Shown: positions 9,306 through 18,841, numbered from the stretch's first letter. The stretch: 64,000 nucleotides of DNA from DATFVA01 sp963815785 (GCA_963815785.1 CAWFHZ010000007.1:434001-498000), one strand, 5' to 3'. Made by a program: numbers and translations. Notes: generated from the letters alone by a model not told the origin.

Positions 9306-11255
9306 TTAGCCAATTGTAATTTTTTGTCCCTTAGCAACCATAAAATCAAATATTAGTCGTGCGATTACCAATGCACTAAACATACTTGCAGCAATACCTA
9401 TCATTAATGTTAAGGCAAATCCCTGAACCGGTCCAGTACCAAATTGATATAGAATAATACCGGTAATAAAAGTTGTTATATTGGAATCTATAATAGCAGA
9501 GTAGGCTTTAGAGAATCCGCTGTCAATAGAAGCTTTAATAGTTTTACCTGTAGCAAGTTCCTCTCTTATTCTTTCATAAATAAGAACGTTCGCATCCACC
9601 GCCATACCGATTGTTAAAATAATACCGGCAATACCGGGCAGAGTAAGTGTTGCATTAAATCCTGCGAGGATTCCAAGGATGAATAAAATTGTGAAAACAA
9701 GTGATGCTGCAGCTATCGTACCTGCACGCCGGTAGTATATTATCATGAATAGTCCGACAATAATATACCCGATAACAACAGAGTTAAATCCTTTACTGAT
9801 TGAATCCTGTCCGAGTGATGGTCCTACTGTTCTTTCTTCAATAATATCAACTGGAGCAGGAAGAGCACCGGCTTTTAATACGATCTCAAGAAGTTTAGCT
9901 TCATCAAGATTACCAATACCAGTAATCTGCGATCTTCCGCCTGTAATTTTATTTATAACATTCGGTGCTGAATAAACTAATCCATCGAGAATAATTGCTA
10001 TACGGTGATTAACATTTGCACCCGTTATTCTTGCCCATTCAGCAGCTCCTTCAGAATTCATTTCCATGTTCACTGTAGGTTGTGAAGTGTTGGGATCTAT
10101 ATTGGCCTGTGCGTCTGTTATTACGCCGCCTGTAAGTTCGGGAGTTTTATTAACACAATAAAGTTGATATATCGCTTGTCCATCCTGGTACGTAACCGGT
10201 TTGGCAGAAAATTTAAATTCAATATTATCAGGAATAACCTTTTGCACATCCGGACGATTAAGCATTATTTCCAGCTTATTTCTCTGATCTGCTTTTACAT
10301 AGGCATCTGCTGATTTTCCTTGAGGATCAATCATTGCAACAGAAAAGAAAGGGTGTTCTTTAGCAAATTCTTCTTCAGATAATTGTTTTTTTGAGGTATC
10401 ATTTTGTGCAAGATTTGTATCGGATACATTTGATGTATCTTTTGATGCGGTTGTTTCAGACTTTGTTGTGTCTGTTTCTGTTGAATCGACGATCGTTTTT
10501 CCCGCTAATACTTTATCAATCTTCTGCATAATAGAGAAAGTCAGGTCAGGATCTTTAACAAGCCTGAATTCAAGAAGAGCAGTACCTTGTAAAAGTTGTT
10601 TTGCTTCTTCTTCCCTTGCAACTCCCGGAAGTTCTACTATAATTCTTCGTGTTCCCTGTCTCTGGATAGAAGGTTCAGAAACACCATACTGATCAACTCT
10701 GTTTCTAATAATTTCTATTGCTCGGGTAACTGCATCATCTGCATCTTTTTTCAGTTCACTAAGAATAGTTGCATCGTCCTGCCGTATATTTCCAAAATAC
10801 CTGCTGAGTCTGATTCCACGCTGTTCAAACTTTTTTCCCATCAGATCTACAATTGACTCATCATTCAGAGATGCTTCCTTTTCAGACTCTTTCATTACCT
10901 GTTTAAAAGCATCATCAGGATTCCTTGCTAATTTTTCAAGCAATTGTGCAGTATTAACTTCAAGAACAACGCGCATACCGCCCTGTAAGTCAAGTCCCAG
11001 CTTAATCCTTTTCTTACTTGCTTCCACAAAGGATGGATTTGCATTTTTAATACTGTCTTCCACCGCTGCAATTCTTAAATCTAACTGGCTGCTGGTTATC
11101 TCGGGATTGTTCTTTTTTATTTCCTGTCTTCTTTGCTCAAGAACTTTATTTACTACTTTTGAATTCTGATAATCAACGTAAGTTGGATATAAAAGATAAA
11201 TACAGAGTGCAATTACGCCCAGAATTATGATTATTTTGAATCTGAATTCTTTCAT
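9306..11255 (-). CDS. secD: Protein translocase subunit SecD
   Basis: A 649-residue partner of SecF. It has an N-terminal TM helix (about 6-25), the D1 motif KLGLDLQGGMRVVLEV (about 85-100) and a large periplasmic P1 region. That region includes an acidic, low-complexity Ser/Thr/Asp insertion (about 255-295). Five C-terminal TM helices follow, with GIILTIGMAVDANVLIYERI carrying the conserved intramembrane Asp. The insertion is unusual next to proteobacterial SecD but sits in a tolerant loop. It is first in the secD-secF operon. The reading frame is intact over almost 2 kb. Confidence 0.97.
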   Translation of the reverse strand: MKEFRFKIIIILGVIALCIYLLYPTYVDYQNSKVVNKVLEQRRQEIKKNNPEITSSQLDLRIAAVEDSIKNANPSFVEASKKRIKLGLDLQGGMRVVLEVNTAQLLEKLARNPDDAFKQVMKESEKEASLNDESIVDLMGKKFEQRGIRLSRYFGNIRQDDATILSELKKDADDAVTRAIEIIRNRVDQYGVSEPSIQRQGTRRIIVELPGVAREEEAKQLLQGTALLEFRLVKDPDLTFSIMQKIDKVLAGKTIVDSTETDTTKSETTASKDTSNVSDTNLAQNDTSKKQLSEEEFAKEHPFFSVAMIDPQGKSADAYVKADQRNKLEIMLNRPDVQKVIPDNIEFKFSAKPVTYQDGQAIYQLYCVNKTPELTGGVITDAQANIDPNTSQPTVNMEMNSEGAAEWARITGANVNHRIAIILDGLVYSAPNVINKITGGRSQITGIGNLDEAKLLEIVLKAGALPAPVDIIEERTVGPSLGQDSISKGFNSVVIGYIIVGLFMIIYYRRAGTIAAASLVFTILFILGILAGFNATLTLPGIAGIILTIGMAVDANVLIYERIREELATGKTIKASIDSGFSKAYSAIIDSNITTFITGIILYQFGTGPVQGFALTLMIGIAASMFSALVIARLIFDFMVAKGQKITIG

Positions 11256-11443
11256 ATTTAGCTTTGTTTCTGAATGAGTTGTAAAAAATAATTAAGAATC
11301 AAAATTACCTTATAAGGGTAAGAAAGTCAATAAATATTGAGGTCGGTGCATAATTATATCTCCAATAAAATTTATTTGAATTTGATTCAACGATTAATTA
11401 ATTGTCGATAAAAGCATACTAATCTTTAGAAATATAACCAATT

Positions 11444-12271
11444 TCAAATAAAATCAAGGGAGAGAGTTCTTTTTATTAATCTTTCAAATTTTTCTTTAAC
11501 TCTGTTCGCAGTATCCGTTACTTCTTTGTGAGATAATTTTTGCCCTGAAATCCCTGCAGCATAATTTGTGATACATGAAATTGAAGAAGTCTGCAATCCG
11601 CGGTAAGCCGAAAAATAAGCTTCTGGAATTGTTGACATTCCAACGGCATCTCCGCCAAAAATTCTTACCATATTTATTTCAGCAGGGGTTTCATAGACGG
11701 GACCTTTATTATACCAGTACACACCTTCTTTTATCCGGATATTTTCTGTTTCTGCAGCCTGCTTTATTTGCTTATTTAAGTTCAATGATGGAAAATTTAG
11801 AAAATTCTGTCTTGTTTCAATACTGGAAATTCCTATGAGTTCTGTCATTTCTTTTTTAAGATTAATACCTAAAAAGGAATTTGCAAGCATTAAATCTCCC
11901 GGAACAAAATCGGGATTAACACCTCCCGCAGCATTAGTTGCAATAAAATTTTTTATCCCGAGTGAATTGGCAATATAAGCTGGGAGAATACATTCTGATA
12001 GATTGTATCCCTCGTAAAAATGAATTCTTCCCTGGAATAAAAGCAGCTTTTTGCCGGAGTGTTCGGCAAAATGAATTTTACCTTCGTGCCCGATTATAGT
12101 TGATGGCGGATATGAAGGAAGTTCTGAAGTAGAGAGAGTTTTTTTTATAACAACGCTTTTTGCAAAATCGCCTAATCCGCTGCCAAGTATAATTGCAATA
12201 TCAGGTTTGAATGGGGTTTCTTTTTTAAGATAAGAGATTAAATCTTTGTATTTAAAATCCAGATCAAGCAT
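11444..12271 (-). CDS. punA: Purine-nucleoside phosphorylase, trimeric class I
   Basis: About 275 residues from MLDLDFKYKD. It catalyses phosphorolysis of purine ribo- and deoxyribonucleosides to base plus (deoxy)ribose-1-phosphate. Family motifs: ILGSGLGDFAKS (phosphate site), IGHEGKIHF, FQGRIHFYEGY, ATNAAGGVNPDFVPGDLML, YNKGPVYETPAEI and MSTIPEA. I chose the ATG at 12269-12271, 4 nt after the upstream transporter stop. A start 24 nt further out would overlap that gene. Last in a four-gene nucleoside salvage operon, which is its obvious physiological context. Confidence 0.93.
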   Translation of the reverse strand: MLDLDFKYKDLISYLKKETPFKPDIAIILGSGLGDFAKSVVIKKTLSTSELPSYPPSTIIGHEGKIHFAEHSGKKLLLFQGRIHFYEGYNLSECILPAYIANSLGIKNFIATNAAGGVNPDFVPGDLMLANSFLGINLKKEMTELIGISSIETRQNFLNFPSLNLNKQIKQAAETENIRIKEGVYWYNKGPVYETPAEINMVRIFGGDAVGMSTIPEAYFSAYRGLQTSSISCITNYAAGISGQKLSHKEVTDTANRVKEKFERLIKRTLSLDFI

Positions 12272-12275
12272 ATAA

Positions 12276-13628
12276 TTAGAACAAAATTCCGGCAAGAGTA
12301 GCAGTCATTAAAGTTGCAAGTGATCCTCCGAGAACAGCTTTCAAACCAAGTGCAGCAATATCTGGTTTTCTGGAAGGAGCGAGGGGACTTAATCCTCCTA
12401 TCTGTATTGCAATTGAACTGAAATTTGCAAACCCACACAATGCATATGTAGCCATCAGAATAGTCTTTGGATCTAAAATTTGTTTTGATTCAATCAGAGT
12501 TCCTAAATCAAGATAAGCAACAAATTCATTTAAAACGATTTTTGTACCGAGCAGACTTCCGAAGTTAAGTGCATCATGCCAGGGAACACCGATGCCAACT
12601 GCAATAAATTGTAAAACCCATCCAAGTACTAATTGAAAATTGAGAGGTTTGCCGTACACTTCTTTTAAAGTCTGGTTCCAGCCGGTAATGTTACCCAATC
12701 CCTGTAGTAAATAATTAATTAACGCAATAAGTGCTATAAATGCTATTAACATAGCACCTACATTTAAAGCGAGCATTAAACCATCGGAAGCTCCGTTGGC
12801 TGCCGCTTCTACAACATTAGATGCATTTTTTTCAATCTTAACTTTTACTGTTCCCTTGGTTTCCGGTTCTGAAGTTTCAGGGTAAAGGATTTTTGAGATA
12901 ACAAGTGCTGCCGGCGCCGCCATAACACTTGCTCCAAGTAATTGTGTTGCAAAAAGCTGCTGAGCTTCAGCAAGTGGAATTCCCAGAGTTTTTGCATACG
13001 AATTTCCAAGTATCTGTATGTATGCCGCCATTACACCACCGGCAATGGTTGCCATACCTCCTATCATTATAGTCAGAATTTCACTTCGTGTCATTCCTTT
13101 AATAAACGGCTTAATCATCAACGGAGCTTCAGTTTGTCCCACAAAAATATTTGCAGTGCACGAAAGCGATTCAGCTCCGCTTGTTCCCATAAACTTTGCC
13201 ATTATCCATGCCATTCCCTGGACAATTCTTTGCATAATTCCGAGGTAGTACATTATAGACATTAAACTTGCGAAGAAAATAATGGTTGGCAGAACCTGGA
13301 ATGCAAAGAACATTCCTAAACTTCCGTCCTGACCCGGTGAAACAGCAAGATTACCAAAAACAAATTTTGCTCCTTCAGTAGTAAAATTTAGAAGAAGCAC
13401 GAAAAATCCGCTGATCCAGTAAAAGAAATCTTTAGGCCAGGCAAGTGGAGAAAAATATTTGCCCAGTTGATCTCCTTTAAGAATAAGTATTGCAAAAACC
13501 ACCTGCAGAAAAATTCCGCTAAAGACAAGCCGCCAATTTATATTCTTCTTGTTATTTGAGAAAACGAATGCAATTCCGACAAGCAGGATAAGTCCTAATA
13601 TGCCACGGATTAATCCGGTAAAATCCAT
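12276..13628 (-). CDS. Concentrative nucleoside transporter (CNT/NupC family)
   Basis: A 450-residue inner-membrane symporter. The N-terminal Nucleos_tra2_N region (about 8-85), gate domain and C-terminal Nucleos_tra2_C region are all present. Recognisable segments are SCTANIFVGQTEAPLMIKPF (substrate-binding helix hairpin), MTRSEILTIMIGGMATIAGG, GTKIVLNEFVAYL and YALCGFANFSSIAIQIGGLS. CNT proteins import nucleosides with Na+ or H+; the coupling ion cannot be told here. It overlaps thymidine kinase by one base (TAATG junction) and precedes punA by 4 nt, so uptake and breakdown are translationally linked. Confidence 0.94.
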   Translation of the reverse strand: MDFTGLIRGILGLILLVGIAFVFSNNKKNINWRLVFSGIFLQVVFAILILKGDQLGKYFSPLAWPKDFFYWISGFFVLLLNFTTEGAKFVFGNLAVSPGQDGSLGMFFAFQVLPTIIFFASLMSIMYYLGIMQRIVQGMAWIMAKFMGTSGAESLSCTANIFVGQTEAPLMIKPFIKGMTRSEILTIMIGGMATIAGGVMAAYIQILGNSYAKTLGIPLAEAQQLFATQLLGASVMAAPAALVISKILYPETSEPETKGTVKVKIEKNASNVVEAAANGASDGLMLALNVGAMLIAFIALIALINYLLQGLGNITGWNQTLKEVYGKPLNFQLVLGWVLQFIAVGIGVPWHDALNFGSLLGTKIVLNEFVAYLDLGTLIESKQILDPKTILMATYALCGFANFSSIAIQIGGLSPLAPSRKPDIAALGLKAVLGGSLATLMTATLAGILF

Positions 13629-14212
13629 TAAAGCCCCTCTTCCTTAGGAATGTAGTGACATCTTCTGCATCGTGCTTCATATATTTCAGAAGCACCCACA
13701 ACTACACGTTCAGAAGATTGAGTTTTTCTTTGTGTTTTATCAGCGGGGTTTCCGCAAACAACACATATTGCAAGAGTTTTAGTAATGTATTCTGCAACTG
13801 CAAGTAATTGAGGCATAGGTTCGAACGGTATTCCTTTATAATCCTGGTCAAGTCCCGCTACTATTACACGCTTGCCTTTGTTTGCAAGCTTGTTACATAC
13901 TTCAACTATTCCCAACGGGAAAAATTGCGCTTCATCAATCCCGACTACCTGTGCGTCTTTTGCAAGTTCAATGATATCGTTTGGGTCATCAATTAATAAT
14001 GAAGGTAATGATTGATCGCTGTGAGAAACAATTGCTTTTGCAGAAAATCTTGTATCCAGCCGTGGTTTAAAGATCAAAACCCGTTGTTTTGCAATTTCAG
14101 CACGTCTTAGTCTTCTGATTAATTCTTCAGTTTTACCGCTGAACATACAACCGGCTACAACTTCAATCCAGCCGGTTTCTTTTGGAAGGGAATGGGGAGA
14201 ATATTCCATCAT
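13628..14212 (-). CDS. tdk: Thymidine kinase (type II)
   Basis: A 194-residue enzyme phosphorylating thymidine/deoxyuridine with ATP for salvage into dTTP. The P-loop GCMFSGKTEEL (about 22-32), the Walker B-like VGIDEAQFF, and the zinc pairs CVVCGNPA and CRRCH are all present. The lasso segment between them (KTQRKTQSSERVVVGASEIY) matches the thymidine-binding loop of the TK1-like family. Its stop codon overlaps the nupC start codon, and cdd ends 12 nt upstream. Confidence 0.96.
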   Translation of the reverse strand: MMEYSPHSLPKETGWIEVVAGCMFSGKTEELIRRLRRAEIAKQRVLIFKPRLDTRFSAKAIVSHSDQSLPSLLIDDPNDIIELAKDAQVVGIDEAQFFPLGIVEVCNKLANKGKRVIVAGLDQDYKGIPFEPMPQLLAVAEYITKTLAICVVCGNPADKTQRKTQSSERVVVGASEIYEARCRRCHYIPKEEGL

Positions 14213-14224
14213 AACAATATCCCG

Positions 14225-14617
14225 TTATTTTAAGTTTGCATCCCCGAATGGGAGGGGGAACAATTCATGGAGTTTAAAAATTTTTATTTCATCTTTGTGG
14301 TTTATAAGAACAACATCCAGGTCTTTGCAAAAATCATTTAACACTTGCCTGCAGGATCCGCAGGGCGGACAAAAATCAGGATCATCACTGGCAATAGCAA
14401 TAGCGTTAAATTTTCTCTGTCCTTCCGATAAGGCTTTAAATAATGCAACTCTTTCGGCGCAGATAGTTAAACTATATGAACTTGATTCAATATTTCCGCC
14501 AGTGAATACTTTTCCGTCTTCGGTTAAAAGAGCTGAGCCTACCCTGAATTTTGAATAAGAAGGAATTGCTTTTGACTTTGCTTCTACTGCTATTTTTGCG
14601 AGTTCTGTATAATCCAT
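14225..14617 (-). CDS. cdd: Cytidine deaminase
   Basis: A 130-residue tetramer-type enzyme converting cytidine and deoxycytidine to uridine and deoxyuridine. Zinc and proton-shuttle motifs are intact: TICAERVALF (Cys-Ala-Glu) and PPCGSCRQVL (Cys-x-x-Cys). Substrate-binding SKFRVGSALLTEDG and GGNIESSSYSLTICAERVAL are also recognisable. It is the first gene of the cdd-tdk-nupC-punA operon, and its deoxyuridine product is a substrate of the kinase encoded next. Confidence 0.95.
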   Translation of the reverse strand: MDYTELAKIAVEAKSKAIPSYSKFRVGSALLTEDGKVFTGGNIESSSYSLTICAERVALFKALSEGQRKFNAIAIASDDPDFCPPCGSCRQVLNDFCKDLDVVLINHKDEIKIFKLHELFPLPFGDANLK

Positions 14618-14722
14618 TTAAACCAGAATTTTGTTAGCAAAAATATGTCATTAAATATAGAATTCAAACCATTATTTCAGTTTGGGGAGTGTTATTTGTT
14701 TTTCCCTGATCTCTTGTCATGA

Positions 14723-15543
14723 TTATTTCAAAGTTAACACAATATAAAATGTGGGAGCAAATAAATTATTTATGATTCCTGGTTTATCATTAGACATTTT
14801 TTTAATAAAAATGATTAAACCGGATTTTTTAATTATTCTATAGAGGAAAAGATGAAAATTACTCCAGAGTATTCCTTTGGAATCTTCTGACAGAAGATCA
14901 GTTATCTTTTTTGTGTTTAAGTTTATTTTATATTCATTAAATAATATGCTTATATCTTTTAAAGAGAGAAGTTCTGCGATATCGTTTCTATTAAAATCAT
15001 CTTTGCGAATAAATCTTAAAAAATATTTTTTGATTGAATGTCTTTTAAACAAAGATAAAAACGGAATTCCCCAATGAGGATCTGAAATAAAATTAAATAT
15101 TGAAAACCTGTTTGGTGTGCTTATATAAATCAACCCGTTTTTCTTCAAAATCCTTTTTAATTCATTTACTAAAGAATCCTTATCTTCAACATGCTCAATT
15201 ACATCCTGCAGAATTATTAAATCGAAAGATAAATTTTTAAAGGAAGAAATTCAGCTGCACCATTTATTAAAGGATAATTTGAATCCGAACTTTGTTGTCT
15301 TTTTAACCTGGTCCGACTAAGATCAAAACTTATCACTTTGTTGTTTTGTGAAAAGTATGAAGAAGTTCTTCCTTCACCTGAGCCGAGATCAAGTATGTTT
15401 AGATCTTTACAAATTTTATAAGAAGAAATTATTTCTCCTGCAATTTTTGCCCTGTCCAGCGAAAGTTCTCTAGCTCTTTCCCACCTTTTATAATTAGGAT
15501 GATCAGGGTTTAACCATGCCGGTTTTTCTACTTCTATTTCCAT
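14723..15543 (-). CDS. Class I SAM-dependent methyltransferase (frameshifted)
   Basis: Two reading frames make one gene. The front part holds the SAM-binding motif I NILDLGSGEGRTSSYF and motif II VISFDLS. After GAAEFLPLK the frame changes. Adding one A to the five-A run (plus-strand T 15234-15238) gives NLSFDLIILQDVIEHV, the classic motif IV of Methyltransf_11 proteins, then LKRILKKNGLIYISTPNR. Repaired length is about 273 aa. The C-terminal part (HWGIPFLSLF, FLRFIRKDDF) resembles methyltransferases of glycolipid and surface-polymer loci. It overlaps the upstream GT2 gene by 10 nt, so both probably act on the same lipid or glycan. The substrate is unknown. Confidence 0.8.
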
Positions 15544-16601
15544 TCAATCTTTCTGAACATCGCATTAAAAAAATTAATAACTATAAAAATTTCATATAAT
15601 AAATCATAAAATAAGATTTGAAAAATGTTAAAATGGTAGTTGAAAGATTTCTGAACAAAGAAAAAAGTGAATGTGTCAACTATCATTTTAATAATAAATA
15701 ACCACATAAAATCGAAATTGAAAAACATCAGCAAAGGTGAAAAAAACATAAATGAATTAATTAAATGCCATATGCCAAGTACAATTTGATTCTTTAAACT
15801 ATAATGAAGAGATGATTGTGTATGTCTTGCTTTCTGATTTAAATACTCCTTCAAAGATCTTTTTGTCCGGGAATAAACAAAAGCATCTTTATCATAAAAT
15901 GCTTTTACTTTCAATTTATTTCTGACTGCTTCTCTTAATAAAAGATCATCATCACCGCTCAAAGTATCTGTTGTATTTTTGTAGCCGCCTGTTTTTTGAA
16001 ACGCCTCTTTAGTAAAACCAAAATTCCTTGCACTCGCGGAATAGGGAAGACCAATATTCGCAAAAGCAAATGTGAGAAACTGATTCCTGATGTTTTCATA
16101 ACAGGAAACATTATTTATAAAATTGTTTTCTGGGTAAAAAGGAGCCGGTCCAAAAATAAAATCATAGCCTTGATGAAAAACTGCAGCACAGGTTTTTAAC
16201 CATTGCGGTGAGACAATGCAATCTGCATCGGTAATTAAAATAAAAGGAAATTTTGAAGCTTCAATTCCGGTTTGCAATGCACCCCGTTTACCTTGTAAGG
16301 TTTTATTCTCAGCTTTAATTATTTTGAAGTTAATTTGACTTCCAATTAATCTTTTAGTTAAAGAATAAGTCTCATCTGTCGAATTATCATCAACAATAAT
16401 CAGTTCATAATTTTCTTCAGAGTATTTTAATTGTCTTATTGAGTCAATTAATCCTCTAATATTTTCTTCTTCATTTTTTGCGGCGACTATTATCGAAATA
16501 GGTAAAGGAATAGAATATGGGAAATCAAGAGAAGTATTTTTTTTGTAGTAGTTTGTGAGGAATAAAATAAATACAATAAAAATGACAGAAAGAATTATCA
16601 T
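15534..16601 (-). CDS. Membrane-anchored family 2 glycosyltransferase
   Basis: A 355-residue protein. One N-terminal TM helix (about 2-18) is followed by a GT-A domain: PISIIVAAKNEEENIRGL, ELIIVDDNSTDETY (nucleotide-sugar binding), LITDADCIVS (DxD metal site), TLSGDDDLLLREA (catalytic Asp region) and the QxxRW-like KEYLNQKARHTQSS. Two or three C-terminal TM helices follow (about 275-345). This layout matches GT2 enzymes that process at the inner face of the membrane on lipid-linked acceptors. The acceptor and donor are unknown. It overlaps the methyltransferase gene by 10 nt. Confidence 0.88.
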   Translation of the reverse strand: MIILSVIFIVFILFLTNYYKKNTSLDFPYSIPLPISIIVAAKNEEENIRGLIDSIRQLKYSEENYELIIVDDNSTDETYSLTKRLIGSQINFKIIKAENKTLQGKRGALQTGIEASKFPFILITDADCIVSPQWLKTCAAVFHQGYDFIFGPAPFYPENNFINNVSCYENIRNQFLTFAFANIGLPYSASARNFGFTKEAFQKTGGYKNTTDTLSGDDDLLLREAVRNKLKVKAFYDKDAFVYSRTKRSLKEYLNQKARHTQSSLHYSLKNQIVLGIWHLINSFMFFSPLLMFFNFDFMWLFIIKMIVDTFTFFFVQKSFNYHFNIFQILFYDLLYEIFIVINFFNAMFRKIEWK

Positions 16602-16705
16602 TAAAATGATATCATTAATTAATTGATATCGTTAAACTTAAAGAAAAGTTTTGGAAAGTAAACCTCTCAGTATTTTTAGTAAAGTGTCCGTATAATACCT
16701 TTAGA

Positions 16706-18307
16706 TTACTGGCAGGGTGCTAATTTATTATTTGCAGTAACACTATTGCCGAGTAATGTCCAGGTTAAACCGCTCCCATCAAATATTACAGAGAAAGCAT
16801 TAGTATGATTACCCGGTAGAAAGACAGATGGCTGACCACGGTAATAATTCCCGGGTGAAAATGTGTTATTTGGTGGAGCTGCTACAACACCCACGGGAAC
16901 TGTATTTTGGTTATTATAATTAAAATGGACAGTGAAAGTATGGTTGCCGTTATCCTGCATACATTGAACTGAAGGGACGACCGGATTAGGCAAAGTATTT
17001 ACAACAGATAAGAAAACTGTATCTGATACTGCCCCGTAATTAGTTACCCACACAGGGTAATCTGCTGCTGATCTGAATTCAATTGAGTTTAGTGTAAAAG
17101 TAACAACAGAATCCGATACAAACGTTGTCGGCTTAGCATTTCCATTAAAGTAAGCAACAGTAGAATCTGTAAAGAACTCCCCGTTGATTGTGATAGTAAG
17201 AACATTCGGCTGTATAGGCGTAGCCCAGTAGGCTAGAGCCAATGGAGGTGAGATTGAGTTGATTTTTAGTTTGGTTAAATTATAAACCGTTGGTTGTGTA
17301 TTTGCACTATCCAGGTTCAATACATAGTATATATCATTGGGGTAGTTATCATAACTATAAATTCTTCCACCTTGTGGTACTGTGACATTTTTTATTAAAT
17401 CACCATTTTTAGCGTTATAAATTTTACCTGAGCCTGTATAGATAACCTCCCTTGATGAAGTAATATCCATATTCATTATTAGTAAGAAATCACCATTATC
17501 AGTAAAACAAGCATCAGAAAATTCATTATTATATATGGAAACCGAACCAGTATCTTCATCAAAATCATAAATTCTAAAATAAAAATCTTTTGAAGGATTG
17601 TTATAATTCGGAAATGATGTGATTATTCCTTTTCCATTTCTCCCAAATGTTAAACTATAACCGTCAGAGTTGGGATGACCAATTTCAGATAAATTTCTTG
17701 TTTGGATTAATTCATTAGAAGATATTAAATAAAGTGAAACCTGATATTGACCAGATAACGTGTCCCTGCTAAAGAAATAAATTTTACTGCTGTCTTGAGA
17801 GAAAAATGCATTTCGTTTGGGAAAATTCAGAAGACTTGGAAAGGCTATACTACTTAAGTTTAAAGAATCAATAATTTCTTTAGTAGATTCATTCATAACA
17901 TATATGCTTGAATAGCCATTTGAAAAGAAATATAAATTATTATTCTGAACAGAGCAGAGAAATTCATCTACATATCCAAAATATGGAGGGAAAGATAAAT
18001 AATCTGAACTATCGGTCGTGTTAATTAGAAAATAAGAATAAATATTATTTTCATTGCTGCTGACCAATAAATATGTTTGAGAATGATCAATAGTAACATA
18101 CGCGTCATTACCTGAAAATTGAGCAGTTGAAGGATAATTATCTATATAACCATTAATAAGGTTGTAACGATTTATCTTGTCTAATGTATCAACCGTTCCG
18201 TAAGTTGAATCAATAAACTCTGTAGGATAAAATAAATATTCCTGTGCTTTTATTGATGAAGTGATTATTAATGAAAGATATATTGTTATAAAAATCATTT
18301 TTTTCAT
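16706..18307 (-). CDS. Cassette protein Y, copy 1: secreted propeller-like/IPT protein
   Basis: Starts at MKKMIFITIYLSLIITSSIKAQ, a signal peptide, 13 nt after the truncated X copy; AAAGG lies upstream. About 533 aa. Residues 20-330 form repeated beta-rich blades with YSYFLI, IYFFSRDTLSG, FGRNGKGIITS and YDFDEDTGS segments, probably a propeller. An IPT/TIG-like domain (ALAYWATPIQPNVLTITING) follows. The last domain has HTFTVHFNYNN, RGQPSVFLPGNH and a terminal LTWTLLGNSVTAN, a motif set recurring in bacterial exported proteins. It lacks the T9SS sorting domain. The last ~205 residues differ from copy 2 by one residue. Function is unknown. Confidence 0.75.
   Translation of the reverse strand: MKKMIFITIYLSLIITSSIKAQEYLFYPTEFIDSTYGTVDTLDKINRYNLINGYIDNYPSTAQFSGNDAYVTIDHSQTYLLVSSNENNIYSYFLINTTDSSDYLSFPPYFGYVDEFLCSVQNNNLYFFSNGYSSIYVMNESTKEIIDSLNLSSIAFPSLLNFPKRNAFFSQDSSKIYFFSRDTLSGQYQVSLYLISSNELIQTRNLSEIGHPNSDGYSLTFGRNGKGIITSFPNYNNPSKDFYFRIYDFDEDTGSVSIYNNEFSDACFTDNGDFLLIMNMDITSSREVIYTGSGKIYNAKNGDLIKNVTVPQGGRIYSYDNYPNDIYYVLNLDSANTQPTVYNLTKLKINSISPPLALAYWATPIQPNVLTITINGEFFTDSTVAYFNGNAKPTTFVSDSVVTFTLNSIEFRSAADYPVWVTNYGAVSDTVFLSVVNTLPNPVVPSVQCMQDNGNHTFTVHFNYNNQNTVPVGVVAAPPNNTFSPGNYYRGQPSVFLPGNHTNAFSVIFDGSGLTWTLLGNSVTANNKLAPCQ
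16731..17345. repeat. Long direct repeat, copy A (3' end of Y copy 1)
   Basis: Aligned base for base with 23898-24512 at a constant offset of 7167 and no indels. From 16731 to about 17223 I find one mismatch (17078, T versus C). From there to about 17345 mismatches rise to roughly one in ten. Past that the genes are only recognisably homologous. It covers the IPT-like and C-terminal domains of the Y proteins. Confidence 0.95.
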
Positions 18308-18320
18308 TTTATTAAGCCTT

Positions 18321-18841
18321 TCATTGCATGTTTTTATAAATTTCATAAACAATTTTACCATAATTTTCTGACCCTCTTTTGGGATTAAGAGCCCATCCCC
18401 AAATAGGATTAAAATAATAAAACAATTTATTGATGTTGATTTGTGAAACGCTAATAGGTAAAATAGAATAATAATTTTTACCTGAATTGTATAATTCATA
18501 TGCATTCATATAAAATATTGAATCCACCCTAGCAGTATGATTATTTCGGAAATATTTGTCTGAAATAGCTTTATCATTTTCAAAATGTACTCTCCCAGAT
18601 TCAAGGTTATGTTTCCAATTCCATAACTGTCTTTCTATTGCAGCAGGGTTATTGTCTAATTGCATTAGACCATACCTTTAGGACAACTAGAAAGAGTATA
18701 ACCTTCTTCATATTTAGGAAATCCTGATGCTGTTTCAAATTGTTTGGCTTTCTTGTTCGACAATTGCTCTTTTACCTTAACCTTTGAAAGGAGAAACACA
18801 GGGAAGAGAAGAAATAAAAAGAAAATATAAAGTAATTTCAT
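18321..18841 (-). CDS. Cassette protein X, copy 1: internally deleted and frameshifted paralog
   Basis: A signal peptide MKLLYIFFLFLLFPVFLLS is followed almost directly by a region matching the C-terminus of X copy 2: GFPKYEEGYTLSSCPKGM, then LMQLDNN and LWNWKHNLESG. The frame breaks at 18670: one missing G turns GMGLMQ into a stop. Repaired length is 173 aa versus about 666 in copy 2, so about 500 internal residues are gone. The lost part includes the KHES segment that would hold the catalytic Glu of a lysozyme-like fold. GLMQ is the conserved core motif of SLT domains. Probably a decayed, inactive remnant. It lies directly upstream of Y copy 1, as in copy 2. Confidence 0.65.

Noticed and set aside
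12272..12295. Longer start of punA at 12295
   Set aside because: It overlaps the transporter stop by 20 nt and adds residues without family similarity; the ATG at 12271 is better.
18308..18505. Longer start of Y copy 1 at 18505
   Set aside because: The extra 66 residues are read from the end of the X copy in another frame; the signal peptide begins at 18307.
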